Assembly: GCA_015680905.1 (NCBI GenBank)
Contig: CM027378.1
Span: 86,209,501 to 86,273,500 of the forward strand
DNA from: Coptis chinensis
Lineage: Eukaryota; Streptophyta; Magnoliopsida; Ranunculales; Ranunculaceae
DNA length: 64,000 nucleotides
Direction of reading: 5' to 3'
The notes under the pieces were generated by a model. That model saw nothing but the letters and a program-made list of their open reading frames with translations. It did not search any database and had not been told where the DNA came from. Position 1 is the first letter of the stretch. Every line of letters begins with the position of its first letter. The position numbers were made by a program, and so were the translations under genes. Positions 1 through 12,649 of the stretch are shown here, one piece after another.

Positions 1-725
1 ATGCAACAACATGAAACACCAAGCAAAGCCCGATTTCATCGAACGTTTAGTAAGATTCAAGCTCAAAATTGTTAATTTTGGACAATTAATGCATATTTCA
101 TTTTATATAAAAGTTATTGTCAAAGAAGTGTCTTGACAATGCTTGACCTCGTCCTACAACTGTCTGGGGTGTCCATGTGTCTGTCTGAAGCTATGAACTT
201 CGAAACAATTTAGTTTTGGTTTTTATAGACAAAAAAAGGTTATAAAGAAGTTTCTAAGTAATGGCTCTAATCTTACAGATTAATGATGTGAAGGATACAA
301 GACATGAACTCTCAAACTCTGCTTCACAAATGATTCTTCCCTCTAAGCGACAAGTAGCTAATTGCAACCAATTTGACGTAATATTGAAGCAAAAAAAATT
401 ACATTTAAGTCATAGTAACAAGGAAATAAGTAAAACATAATGTACAATAATTTACACCATATATCAACGTCTACGACTCTAGATATAGATGCAAGTCCAG
501 CAAGGAGTCAAAAAAGATACGGTTGCATAAAAGGACGGTGAGTAAAAACACCTAGTTCCGGTCAACTTCAAATTAAAGGATCTCCATGAGATAACAACAA
601 AAAAGAAATTTCTACTAAAAGTCAAATATACTTCAAGGCATTAAACTAGTTACATTATCCATTATACTACTTGTAAATATCAAATACTCAAAACAAAATC
701 TCTATCAAAGTACTTTACCTTTGCC
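1..725. other. 3' flank of the PPR gene, no gene seen
   Basis: AT-rich sequence downstream of the minus-strand PPR gene. It would contain that gene's 3' UTR and polyadenylation signals. No ORF with recognisable protein character and no repeat structure was seen. Confidence 0.5.
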
Positions 726-2644
726 TTAGTCTTGAAGCAAGAACTCACGAAGCTCCTCCAAACATTTATAAATTGGATCACCTTTCGCAAGCACAAGCAA
801 ATCCACCAATAAGGCCTTAGTTTCAGCATTCACCGAAAAACCCATCTTCCCCATTTTTTTAAGAAATTGCACTGCCTTGGGAATATCATTTTCCTTAAGT
901 AACCCTTGAATCATGACATTGAATGTGAGATCATTCGGAGCAATACCCTTTTCATCCATCTCAACAAAAAAATTCACAGCCTCAGTTAGCCTCCCTTTCT
1001 TGCAAAAACCAATGATCATTGTGGTATAGGTTATACAGTCAGGCTGCAAATTTTTGGAAGGAAAGCTACTGAAGAGCTCCTTTGCTTCATCTAGTTTCCC
1101 AACCTTGCATAACCCAGCAATAACAGTGTTATATGTAAAGTTGTCAGGTTTTAAGCCCTTGCAAGTCATATCTTCAAAAAGATGCATGGCCTTACGTAAT
1201 CTCCAAGCTTTGCAGTAACCATTAATCAATGTGTTATAGCTAACGAGATTTGGCACCAGACCTCTGTCCTGCAATAAATCAAAAACTTGTACTGCTTCTT
1301 TCATTTTACCATTCAAACAATATCCATCCATCAATGTATTGCAAGTGATTGTGTCAGGTGCTACCTTTCTCTGAATCATCGTCTCCAATAGCTTGTGAGC
1401 ATCTTCAACCCTCCCTTCTTTACAATAAGAATCGATCAGAACGTTATATGTGTACACATCTGGTGAGATTCCTTGACTGGTCATGTCATTGAACAAGTGA
1501 GTAGACTTTTTCCATTGCTTTGAAATGCATAGGCCACGAATCAAAGAGTTATATGTAATCACATCTGCCGCAATTCCTTTACCAGACATTTCTTGAAACA
1601 GACCGATAGCATGGTTCACCCGGTTTTCCTTGCAAAGGGCATCAATAATCATATTATACATCCCTACTTCAGGCTTTAGTTTTCCCTTTTCCAATTTCCT
1701 TAACAGCCTAAGAGCAGCATCAGCATTCATAGATTTGCAAAGTCCGTTGATCACGACTCCAGAAGTAAATTCATTGAACGGATACCCATTGTCCACAATC
1801 TTCTCAAGTAACTCGACAGCTTCTACTAGTTTGCCCTGCACAGAGAGTCCCTTAAGAAGAGTGGTGGATGTAACTATATCAGCTGTAACACCTTTGCCAG
1901 ACATTTCCTGGAACAGACGGATAGCATCATTTACCCGGTCTTCCTTGCAAAGGGCGTCAATAATCATATTATAAATCTCTACACCAGGCCTAACTTTTGC
2001 CTCATCCATTGCCTTGAACAGCTTAAGGGCAGCATCAGCATTCATAGCTTTGCAAAGTCCGTTGATCACGACTCCATAAGTGACTTCATTGGCCAAATAC
2101 CCATTGTCCACAATCTTGTGGAGTAACTCGACAGCTTCTACTACATTACCTTTCAAAGAGAGCCCGTTAAGAAGAGTGTTGTAAGTAATAACATCTGGCT
2201 CCAACCCATGTTTGAGAATGTTACCGAAAACAGCGAAACCGAACTCCACCCGACCCAAGCGGCAATAACAGTTAATCGATATAGAAAGGGAAGCAATATT
2301 GGGTTGGGTCCCAACTAAATCCATCTTGTTTATCATATCTAGTACAGTGGAATAGTGTTTCATCTTGACAAGGGCACCTAACAGCTGATTGAATGCGTAA
2401 ATGGAAGGCAAACCGTGTCTCGTCCGAATCATACGATTGAACAGACCCAATGCCTTGTCAAAGCATAAGTTACCAGATTCACACCTTTCTCTAAACGAAT
2501 AATAGAGTCATGTTGGGTAGTGGAAGTTTTGGAGCGAACCGATGAAAGAGAAAAAACGAGGGAGCTACTTCCAATTATAGACGTTGTAGTTACCTTTGTT
2601 GGGAGAACAGCAGCTGCTACTCTTCTTCTCAACATCGTCCCCAT
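726..2644 (-). pseudogene. P-class pentatricopeptide repeat protein (restorer-like), frameshifted near the N-terminus
   Basis: PPR proteins bind organellar RNA, one base per 35-residue motif; this type (Rf-like P-class) acts in mitochondria. The main frame (726 to about 2508) encodes about 16 tandem motifs with typical helices such as TYNTLINGYCK and ending in LREFLLQD. No E, DYW or SMR tail is seen. The N-terminus lies in another frame at 2429-2644: MGTMLRRRVAAAVL followed by a Ser/Thr/Arg-rich stretch, typical of a mitochondrial presequence. The main frame is open upstream of its first ATG through FDKALGLFNRM, so the two halves belong to one gene, split by an indel of one base (or two) near 2490-2515. 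No intron signals are visible there. It may be a recent pseudogene or a sequence error. Residues 96-200 and 201-305 are a recent tandem duplication of three motifs. Confidence 0.85.
1536..2165 (-). repeat. Tandem duplication of three PPR motifs (2 x 315 bp)
   Basis: Bases 1851-2165 and 1536-1850 encode two adjacent 105-residue blocks. Both run from GLS..G..VEAVELL through VVINGLCK..NADAAL, YNMIIDALCKE.RVN.AI and LFQEMSGKG. The blocks keep the 35-residue register, so the duplication added exactly three motifs. The blocks have diverged in their middle motif (KAMDEAKVRPG versus RKLEKGKLKPE). Confidence 0.85.
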
Positions 2645-2880
2645 CCTCGAAATTTTAAAAAAAAAAATGTATCAAGTGATCATTTTGGACGGGCCTTTTC
2701 TCACCCTTATTATAGCTAGTATGGGTCGGATCATTTTGGTGGGCGTTTTCGATGACCAGGCCCGAATTATCCATAATAGCAATCCGAATGCAATTCACTA
2801 TGAGGGGGCGGAAACAGGGACTTGTCACCTTTACGGAGCCAAAAACCTGTATCAGCCTAATTCATGGCCATCAAGATGAC
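2645..2880. promoter_or_regulatory. 5' flank of the PPR gene
   Basis: Region immediately upstream of the PPR start codon, expected to contain its promoter. No clear TATA box was identified on the minus strand. An A-run lies at about 2658-2666. Confidence 0.3.
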
Positions 2881-3400
2881 ATGTCTTCGGGACCGAGACA
2901 GCGTAAGGTAGGAGAAAGAGGGAGCACGTAATCCAGTCCGCGAATCATGTAAGGGGCTGAATCACGGAGGGCATAGGGACCCGAGTGTGGTCCGGTGATG
3001 ACCCAAAGGGGAGGCGAGAATAGTGAAGGGGGCACGGAGTACGATAGCAAAGCCGCGATATATCAAAAGATAGTTGGACAATTAGTGGTTGTGGGACTAG
3101 AAAGAAGATCGTGGGATAAGGGAGTGGTTAGCGGTTAGAGAGAGAGAGGTGGTTAGAAGATATATAAAAGAGGAGAAAAGAGGAAAAGAAGAGAAAAAGG
3201 AGAACTACGGCACAGCTTGATCCTCCCTGAAGGAGGTACATAGGCAACCCAATAGGTTCAGCTGATCCATGAAAACCACGAGTACTTATCGTCGTCAAGA
3301 GAAAATCGAGGAGAGAGAGGTGTAAGGTGAGAGGGTATGAACTGGGTTCATACAAAACCCTTACCCAATGAAAAGGTGACAATCAGGATAGCTTGTAACT
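2880..3400 (+). mobile_element. LTR-like remnant
   Basis: GC-richer than its surroundings. It has a TATA box (ATATATAAAAGAGG, about 3159-3172) followed by purine-rich sequence and then GGTACATAGGCAACCC (3233-3248). I recognise that kind of motif from the R/U5 region of some plant gypsy LTRs. No partner LTR, target duplication or coding region was found, so this would be a solo LTR or fragment. Confidence 0.35.
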
Positions 3401-3459
3401 CGGTGACAATCAGAATAGCACTTGCTATGGAGATAGCTTCTGAGTTATGAACTTCGGAC

Positions 3460-6400
3460 GGGATGCTTCATTTCGTTCATATTACAAAAGTCACCAGACG
3501 GAATCAAACGTCCCGTCTCGATATATTTCTTTTTCTCCAAATGGAATAAAACATTTCGTCCCTGTATACCAGGCGGAATGAAACATCCCGTCTCTGTCTA
3601 AATCATACATATTGCCAGTGGAAGTAAGAAGGAATGAGGAGAATTGGACATTTTTTTTAGAAGGATAAAAAAAAAAGGAACATAGTTTAGAACATTTTTT
3701 TTTTTGATAAAGAATATAACCATAATAAAACTAAATTATAATTTATGAATTTTTTTTTAACATAACCTCCTTTATTTTATTGACATATTCATATACAAAA
3801 TCTGCAAATATTTTCCTAAATATCTACGATTAAAAAAAAAAATACAAACAACAATCTCAAACACCATAGTATAAGTAACGACACACATTTATTACAAACA
3901 ATAAGAATTTAACTACGAATAACTATTGAGACCTCCTCCTCCTACCATAAGCCTAGCTCAAAGAGCTCTCGCCCCTATGTCGTTGTCGCCTTTCAGGTTC
4001 AACCTAAGGTGTGGCCCTTCCTAACAAAGCAGCTTCCTCCAACTCTTGTACATGTCTTTGAAGCAGCAACGTTCGATCTCGCTCAGGCTGTAAGTACTCA
4101 AAACTTTGACGAGAGAACTCCATGAACGACTCACGCATGACATAAGTCAGAGAGATGTAGTTAAAGAGCTCCGACCTTACTTCCTCTTGATTAACAAAAC
4201 AAATGCATCTTACATGCTGAAGTGAATAAAAATAATAAATCATGAATAAATTTAAATCATACTAACCATGGCTAACTGCTCAAACTGTTCTGACAAATCT
4301 GTGACCAATGCAGTATTTGTTGGTGGAATAGGTATGCTCATCTCTTGCCCCTGAGAAGTAATCATGCTCCAGTGCCAAAGGTTAGACTCATCAATTATTT
4401 GTGGAGTTCTTTGCGGCATCTCAATATCATGAAACACCTTGGGCTGTGACTGTGGCAACTCCATTCCTTATGGGAAATGAATGTCATGCATCAATGCTTC
4501 GGAAGTAACCCCGACAAAGTTGGGGCCCCGGTATAACGCACCTAGCAAGAGACCTTAGCCAACCCTCTTCCAATACAAATCATAGTCTCCCGTGAAAATG
4601 TAAGCTGCTGCGTATAGCCAATCATTTGGGTTTGCTCTATAGTGTGCAAGAGTTGCAAGAGGAATATCATAGGCTGTCATATATATGGGTGGTGGGTAAG
4701 GTATAACAATCTCACCAGATACTTGATGCCAACATCGGTCCCCAAGGTACCATGCAATTACTAACCCTACAAATATCACTCGTCACTGAAAAAGAAACCT
4801 TGCTCTATGACACATATATGACAATCTATGGTTCTCAGTGTTCTCTGGAACATCTGGAATATTCTCATAAGGGGTCTGAAAGATGAAGGAAGAGGCCCAG
4901 GGTTGACACTCAATTCGTATAGCTCCTAAAAGCTCAATCTGTTGACGAATGTTATGAATATTATGAGATAGATCATTATACCCCCTCTGCCTACGATGAA
5001 GCCCTCATGCTTGAAGACGTGGAATTAGGTCATGAGTCTCATTTTGTTGCAACGACTTAGACACAAGATGCATTACGTGAAAATATTCGTACCACCAATA
5101 CTGAATCAATAAATAAAATACAATACCAACATAAATATAAACTCGCCAACATCCATAACTAGATAAATAAATGAGATGAAACAATAACTTAATAAATAAG
5201 ACTTACCGGTATAATCCAAACAAAGCCGCACAAATTGCCTTTAACGACTTTAATCTCAACTGCAAGGTCTAGCTAACGGTAAAGGTACGCCAAGATCGAT
5301 TGGCCCCTGTCATAATCCCACATCTTCTTTACGTGTAAGGCAACGGCCATCCACCCGATACGTAAGAAACTATCAGAGTTTCCAAATAGTATCGTAGCAA
5401 CAAAGTAAAAGAGGAAGGCACGTACATATTCTTCGATCGACTCAACGCCAATGTGATAGTCCAATGGCTTCTCCTTTAGCCTATTTAAGTATCTCGAAGT
5501 AAACCAACTCATATTTATACCTCCTCCTTTAAAGTGGTCAGCCGATAATCTAAAGAACACGTCTTCCTCATCATCTTCTGCAATATCAAAACCTTCAAAA
5601 AAACTCATTACAGTAGTAAAAGCCTCCAAATTTTCATCAAAAGGAACGCCATCTTCATAACTAATACCCGTGAGCATGGCAAAATCATGAGGGATAATCT
5701 CAAGCTCACCCCATGGGAAATGGAACGTGTGGGTAAATTGTCACCACCGCCCAACTATCCCAAACAACAATACTTGATCATTTTGTCCCAAATTTGAATC
5801 TAACAAGCTCCCAAATGATGTGGTGGCTACGGTGTTAGTAACCGTGACAAAGTTAGGGTCTGTCTTTGATCTCAAACAATGCCACCATGACACGACATTT
5901 GAAAGTGCGCAACGCATTTTCCATAGGTGTATTGCCTACATTTATTTTACACACAATACAACAAACTATTCAACGCGATATAATTTTTTTAGCGCAATGC
6001 AACAAAATTCAAACTAACTACTGATATAAACTAACAAAAATAATAATAATTAAAATAAAAAAATTCTAAAACTTGAGATGCTGCCACTCTATTTGCTACG
6101 TGTTGGACGGATGTTGACGCTAATGGTAGGTGTTAGTCGACTTCACAACATGGTGGAAAGTTAAAGGCAAGCTGAATTTCGTCCTCTTTGTCCACATTTC
6201 GAGTCGTTAACGACGATCCTTATTTTTTATTTTTTTATTTTTTTTTGTAATTTTGCATTTTCCAAACCATATACTACGCTCTTAATGTGGTGAGACAGGT
6301 GGGGAATCATTGGGGGGGGGGGGGGGTTGAAAAGTCATTAGGTGAGAAGTTTAATTGAAGAAATTGCAACAAAATCAGGTGGAGAATATGAAGTGATCTC

Positions 6401-6540
6401 GTCTGTTTCAAGTCTGTTAAATTAGACTAATGGGATGGGATGTTTCATTCCGTCTAGTTATAAAATACCAGACAGGATGTTTGATTCCATTTCGATGGAA
6501 AACCATTAAGACGGAATGACCCAAAATTTTAAAGTCACCT
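3460..6540 (-). mobile_element. DNA transposon (MULE-like) with inverted ends and a PMD gene
   Basis: The ends at about 3500-3600 and 6425-6520 are inverted repeats of each other. The left end reads GGCGGAATGAAACATCCCGT, and the reverse complement of the right end gives GACGGAATGAAACATCCC. A second shared block (AATGGAAT.AAACAT) lies at matching spacing. Between them is a minus-strand gene of the plant mobile domain family, which is often carried by Mutator-like elements. No transposase was recognised, exact termini and target duplication are not resolved, and a G-run lies at about 6312-6326. Confidence 0.5.
4004..5765 (-). pseudogene. Plant mobile domain (PMD / MAIL-like) protein, broken
   Basis: PMD proteins (PF10536; MAIN and MAIL1 relatives) are domesticated or transposon-borne plant proteins; host members act in genome stability and silencing. 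The N-terminal half (about 5765-5273) reads THTFHFPWGELEI, then LTGISYEDG, then YVRAFLFYFVATILFG and RGQSILAYLYR, the order expected of a PMD core. Further pieces at 4555-4779 (CWHQVSGEIVIPYPPP) and 4004-4464 fit the C-terminal part. The pieces are separated by stops and possible introns, so no full-length product is encoded. The gene lies between inverted repeats, which supports transport by a DNA transposon. Confidence 0.6.
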
Positions 6541-6544
6541 CTGT

Positions 6545-7340
6545 ATTGGGCAACCCCCCGTAGCTTCTAACCAGAAAAATAGCAATAGAGGAAATAGTCC
6601 TAATGGAGGTCAAAATTTGTTGCTTGCATTGGGAATGCTATAAAAAGAAGCAATAAGATACAGAGGCTTTCAGATTCATCTCAAAATGCCGAAAGTGGAG
6701 ATACTGCAGTGTGTTGGGACCATCTTATGGTGCATTGAGTTTACCCAGAGGTAATGATGCCAGAAATAGCATTCTCAAGAGGACAAATTTGTTGACGTAA
6801 ATCCACATTAGTTAAAGAAAAAACAATTAAAGTGGGACGTTCAAAAAATATCAAACACGAGAAAACCAACCAATTACATTTTTTGTAGTAATGTGGATAC
6901 ATAGTTTATACCAACAAACTTGGGTTCACAATATAAAACACTAGAATTTCAACAGACGTTGAAAAAGGTGCATGTTCGCGTTGATGATAATCATAGGGGA
7001 TAGATTCTCACAGCTTGAAGTTAGAAAAATCACAATCAGTGATAATACTGCAGGCCAGATAATACTGTGTTTGCAACTTTGCATCCACATTATCGTGGAT
7101 AAACCGACATGCGCAGTGAGTATAGGTTTTCCCCACATGGATGGAATAATGGAATTTCCAACCTAGTAACACAAGATTACAAAAAAGTTCACAGAGAGAG
7201 TCGAGCCTGGGATAATTATAGAGAAATTAGAATAGCAACCAACTACACTAATTAATTTTGGATGCTTATTAGGCATTTAAAATAGTTTTGTAGCATAAAC
7301 AATAGGTTACTTAAGGTCCCTTTTTAAGAATTCGCCTTGG
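6545..7340. other. Intergenic sequence, nothing recognised
   Basis: No ORF with recognisable protein character. Short overlapping ORFs on both strands around 6941-7166 are mirror shadows of one another. No repeat structure was found. Confidence 0.4.
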
Positions 7341-8215
7341 GCCCCAACAATCTCAGAGCTGGCCCTGAGCCCTATAAAGCCCTAACAGAGTTTAGGGCAA
7401 GATAGGGCAGGGCTGACCCGTTCCTAATGCTTTCTAAAGCAGGTCAGGGCTAAGATTATGAAACATAGGCTCGACACTAATTCAACCATCATTAACCTGG
7501 CCCTAATCAAACCCTAGTTATAGTTTCACTATAAATGCACATTACCATAACTGTTCAACTCCTTGTTAAATATTTCCATTTAAAATAGCACTGTCTTTTA
7601 TAAATTATCACTTATAGTAGGGGTACTTCTAATAACTTGTCTTATATAAAAACTTGTAACCTTAATTGTTTATATCTCACAACTCACAACTCTCCATCTA
7701 ACCTAGCCGCCAAGAAAAATAATGAACACTAGCCTAATAAAAAATAGATTGACGCCAGTAAAAGCTTATTCTAAACTCTTATTTATTTTTATGCTTTTCA
7801 ATGTTAAATGTAATTTTGGTAATGTTTGAGTACAAAGAATAACAAGTTGATGTCAATGAAAGCTCATTCTAAAATGTGTCGTGTGCGTTTTAACTGTAAT
7901 TTTGAAATACAAGTATGAGTCTCTATGTACTTTAGTTCATTAGATTGTGGACATGCATTTTAATAATTGTTGGACTTATCAAGAATTATTACTAGATTGG
8001 TTGTTGTTCCAATTTCAAAGTGGTGAGACTTTGAATTTGCAGATTTTTGTAAGTATAAATAAGCTTTAAAATTGACGCAGTAAAAATAAGAAAACATACA
8101 AGCCCCGCCCTAAAACCCTTAAAGAGGGCTTAGGATATGGTATGAGATTGAGATTTAGACTTATGACTTGGCCTGGCCCTATGCTGACTTTAGGCCCATT
8201 TCCAACCCCTATAGC
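7340..8215. mobile_element. Degraded hAT-like non-autonomous element
   Basis: Both ends are rich in GGCCC/GGGCC words (7345-7400; 8100-8213). The right end reads TTTCCAACCCCTATAG, the reverse complement of the TAGGGGTTGG type of start common in plant hAT MITEs. The segment 8017-8213 (starting AATTTCAAAGTGGTG) recurs at 43575-43864, which defines a family. No transposase is present and the 8-bp target duplication is not clear. Confidence 0.4.
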
Positions 8216-8221
8216 CCCCTA

Positions 8222-9961
8222 TGTGGGGATATTTTATATTGAAGCATATGCAAATATCGTAGATATATTGTGATATATTGACAAATATGTACAAATCTGA
8301 TCCATAATTTATACTCTATGCATACCCATTACCCAACTTTGATCCTATGAACACCCTAATCTAAACCACGCGAATAAAGTTAAAACCCCACATTTCATGT
8401 TGGAGTAAATAACTATGAAGTAGTTAAACTCAATCACACATTTCATAAAATCAAACCAAAACCACCTAGTTTACACTCTATGATACTCAATTAAAACCTT
8501 ATACATACCCACTTGAACGCCAACTTAGATTTCATGAATACCTCAACCTAAACCACATGAATTAAGTTAAAATTTAATATTTTTCATTAGTTATATTGAT
8601 CCAAACCAAAATAATGCAACGCAAACTATATATATTTTTTTGATAACGCAACGTAAACTACATGAATACATAATTAGTAGAGTAAGAAGTGTTGAGAAAT
8701 AAAATGAAATTGCTTAAGTTAATGAAGATGTTGCAAAAAGAAGAAAAATGGAATAACCTTTATTTGGAAAATTAACATTTTTTTATAGTCCAATATAGTC
8801 TAGAAAAAGCACAACTTGTTACAAAGAACTCTATAAATACAAAGCTTGACTTATTTTGACTATAAATACCAAGCTTCCCCCAAAGCTCTATGGTCTATTT
8901 AGATTTAATTCAAATAAGTTTTTAAAAATTGCGTTAAGTGGTCACACAAATTGAGATAAGGTTGATATCGTTGAAATATCATAGATAAATTGCGATAAAT
9001 GTTGTTGTATATCCACCATATCATCATTATATCTATATCAATAAATATCACCGATATTTATACTTGAATTTATCCAATGTGATATCGTGAATCATGATAT
9101 TTATATATCTATTTCTAATTTTTTTATATATTGTGATATATCGAGAAAAAGTGCTTTAGATTACATAAATATCTCATATGATAAATTCAAGTGTAAATAT
9201 TGGTGATATTTGTTGATATATCGTGATATATCAACAATATATTAGATACAACAATATCACCACACAATTGCATTTATCGCGATTTATCCACAATATTTTG
9301 ACGATATATCAATAATATCAACCTTATCTCAATTTGTGTAACCACTAGTTCTTAAAAGCTCATTTGAATGAAATCTAAATAGGCCCAATAGCTTTGGGTT
9401 TGGTACACATCTCAAGCTTAGTATTTGCAAACAACTCTAGTTTTGTATTTATAGAGTTCTTTATAACAAGTTGTGCTTTCAGCTATGTGGGACTAAAAAA
9501 ATATATTAATTCTCAAAATTAGACTATTCCTTTTTTATTCTTTTTGCAACATCATAATTATCTTAAGCACATTTCATTTTCTTTCTCAACACTTCTTACA
9601 CTACTTATTATGTATTCATGTAGTTTATTATGTTGCATTATTTTTGTTTGATTCAATAGAACTAATGAAAAATATTAGGTTTTAACTCAATTCATGTGTT
9701 TTAGATTGAGGTATTCATGATATATAATTGGTGTTCAGGTGGGTATGTATAAGGTTTTAATTGCGTATTATAGTATCATAGTGTGTATACAAGGCAGTTT
9801 TGGTTTGATTCTATGAAAATAATAAAATGTGTGATTAAGTTTATGATATCCACAATCTTAGATTAAGTTTAACTACTTCATAGTTATTTACCCAAACATA
9901 AACGGGGGAACATATGTTAGGTTTTAAGTTTTAACTTTATTCATGTGCTTTAAATTGGGGC
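8222..9961. mobile_element. Long-hairpin (foldback) element, left part
   Basis: The left arm (about 8222-9076) is the reverse complement of the right arm (9179-9961 plus 24608-24755). Matching pairs include ATCCTATGAACACC-type sequence near 8340 with sequence just after 24608, CTACATGAATACATAATTA (8657 onward) with its complement near 9610, and TACTTGAATTTATC (9062 onward) with its complement near 9180. About 100 bp lies between the arms. There is no coding capacity. The arm is interrupted by the Tat retrotransposon, so the hairpin element is older than that insertion. Confidence 0.75.
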
Positions 9962-10314
9962 TGTTGTGACCTATCTTTCTCTCCTCCTCTCCTGTTCTAC
10001 TTATAATCCCTCACCTCTCTCTTAGGCCCTCCACCTGTCCCTCCATCTCTCAGTCCATCGATTGCCGCGTGGAGGGTTCCCGTACGACCCTAGGGTTTTC
10101 CCCTTGCTCGTATTAGGCACGTGTCCTAATGGTACAACTCCAGGTCAGCTATCCCTTCAGTTCACGGCTTTCCACTGCCAGTTCTGGGTTCTCGGCCTTC
10201 ATGCTCGACTCCTATGTCCGCGGTCCTTCTAGAATGCCTCCCACCCTACCGTATGTCCTCTTTCTGGATCCATCATCCGCCGGACCACCGGCCATCATAA
10301 ATTGGGTCGCTACA
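9962..10314 (-). repeat. 3' LTR of the Tat element
   Basis: 353 bp, TGTTGTGACC...GCTACA on the plus strand, so TG..CA on the element strand. By eye it differs from the other LTR at about 22 positions plus a 3-base indel; nearly all differences are transitions. Confidence 0.9.
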
Positions 10315-11490
10315 ATGCCCCCTCTCGAGTCCGCGAACCTCCTGAATGTTCGTGGATTCGAGAACTCATCTTTGCCCGCCTTTTCTCTTGGCTTTTGTTT
10401 CACGCTTCATTATTATTCGTACATGTGTCCCACGCGTGCTTGGTTCGGATCGCCTCGTTTCCCATTCCTCCACGTGTCGCGCATCCTCTGGTTCAACTGA
10501 CGGCTCCTTGGTTTCCACTCCCCTTATTTTACCCTTTTACCCCCTTTGCACTTCAAATTCGGCTCGCTCCCTCTCTTTTCCTCATTTACTTCTCACTCTC
10601 CTCCTTCTTTCTCACCAGATGCCATTTTTAACTCCCTATTCTCTTTCTCCACTACCCTCTCTCCTCCTTGCATTTAGCCCTTCCCCTTTTTTAGATTTCT
10701 TCTCCCCCTTCATTTCTCTATTCCTTGCTTGCTCAGATGCTCGTTCTTGCCATTGGATTGACGCATCAGGTTGGTAGTCTTTCCTCTTCTCTTTTGCATT
10801 TCCTTTCGTGAACTGTTCATCTTCCTCAACTCTCTCCTGATGTCAGATTCCCAATCAGAGGATCCGACTTCCTCGCGGTCATATGCAGAGGTGTCCTCTC
10901 CTCCGTCAGGTCCCACCGCGGCCCCCTCCACCACTGGGCGGCCTTTTAAACTTCCACCGCCTCCCCCACGCTCCTGTCAACCTAACCTAGAAGCGATTAG
11001 GGTTGGCTATGGCATACCAGACGATATCCTCCTTGAGCACGTGCCTGACGTGACTCACTTTCCCCATTTAGTTCCCCCCAGACCTGGATGTCTTGTGGCC
11101 ACGGTTGGTCAAAATTGTCTCGCTTGCTGCGTTGCGGCTGTCTGTCTCTACTAGATGTCGAAGTATGCAACCACTTCAACATTCCCCCTTGCCAGGGTAT
11201 AGGAAATTTTTGGCGTATCATATATGCCGCGAACCATTACAACCACCAACATGAGAGCCAAATAGTCCTCCGTGACATAATTTCTCATTACTATATACGC
11301 AAAAGAACCAAAGACGTGAGCATGGGGTACCACTCCTTTTGTGTCCGTCCCGGTAAACAGTCCTTCGTCCTCAAACTCACTACCTCAGACAAAACTTGGC
11401 ACCACTACCCCCTGTATGTCTCCGGTAATTTCCTGTCTGCGGATATACCCTCTTAAGTAACTCTCAATCATCTCACTTTTCTACCTCGCG

Positions 11491-11571
11491 GTGAGTTCGA
11501 TTTACTACATCTCTTTCTTATGTCGATTGTGCTGCGGACTCACTCATTATCTTTATTTCTCTATTACACAG
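11491..11571 (+). other. Predicted spliceosomal intron in the antisense ORF
   Basis: 81 bp, donor GTGAGTTCG and acceptor TTACACAG, T-rich in its second half. It joins two stretches that both look coding. A second likely intron is at 17514-17582 (GTACATCC to GTTGCTAG). Confidence 0.55.
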
Positions 11572-12649
11572 GTTGGAAGACCGACTCGAAATCCCGCTTT
11601 TATGCCGACGTGACGTCCGCGGTCTTTGAACAGATTCGCAACCTGGGATCTTATTAAGCTGAAGTTCTCGGCATAGATCCCTCCCACGGAACCCCCTTAT
11701 TGACAGACCCCGCTCTGCATACCTTGGGTAAATACTCTACCCTGTTCTACCGTCCACCGCCCCCCAAAGAATGAAAGCCTCGGCCTTCACCTCCTCCACC
11801 ATCCGTGTCCCATCCTCCCAAGAGTAAGCCTCACAGTCGCGGCTTCACTCGGAAAACAACCAAGTCTCAGGCCCAGGCTCGTGCTCTAGCAGAGATAGTC
11901 AGAAAATTCACTGCTGACCTTCCTTCTCAGTCTTGCCGATATACCCCCTCTTCCTTCCGCTCCCTTCCTGACTGGGAAGATCAATATATTCCTCCAACTT
12001 CCCCCTACCGACTCCCCGCCTTCCCCCATGGATGTCACCAAGATTAGGTTATATGACAGTGACTCTGACGATGAAGTAACAGAAGTCCTCACCTCTCAAA
12101 CTGTCCCGGCCTCAGCTGGCCCCCATATGTCCACGGATCCCTCATCCAAAGAGCCCCTACAAAAGCGCAGCAGATCCTCCCCTCCCGCGGTGCCTCACTC
12201 CACTTCTCAGATGCAGCGCCCCGGCAAGGAAACCGCTCGATCTCTCCTAGGGTCTGCAACTCCGGAAATTTTCTGCCCCACCTTCAAGGTGCGCGACCGT
12301 TCTGTCAATGTTGAGGACTCTACTATGGAGAATTCTGTTGTGGCCTCTGCTATGTTCTATGGTTCTCATCTCCCCCGTGACCTGGCTTATGCAAATACTA
12401 GGACCTTTGAACAGCATCGCACCTCCCTCTATCACTACTAAAAGAAGGGCTTTTTGTGTCACTTTTTAAGTGACACAAGAGGTCACTTGTGTCACTTTTG
12501 AAACTAATTCTGAAGTGACCTATAAGCCCCCGACACATAAAGTTCTACCAAAAGTGACACAAAAGCCTTACTAAATGTGTCACTTTTTGTTAATAAAAGT
12601 GACACTTAAGAATAGCCTCTTGTGTCACTTTTAAGAAAGAGTGTCGCTC

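Noticed and set aside
1630-1974. Plus-strand ORF opposite the PPR gene
   Set aside because: Antisense shadow of the PPR repeats; its internal repetition mirrors the motif duplication.
10129-10777. Overlapping plus-strand ORFs next to the left Tat LTR
   Set aside because: Pyrimidine-rich LTR and leader sequence open in several frames at once, with no domain pattern; only the ORF from 10840 shows family features.
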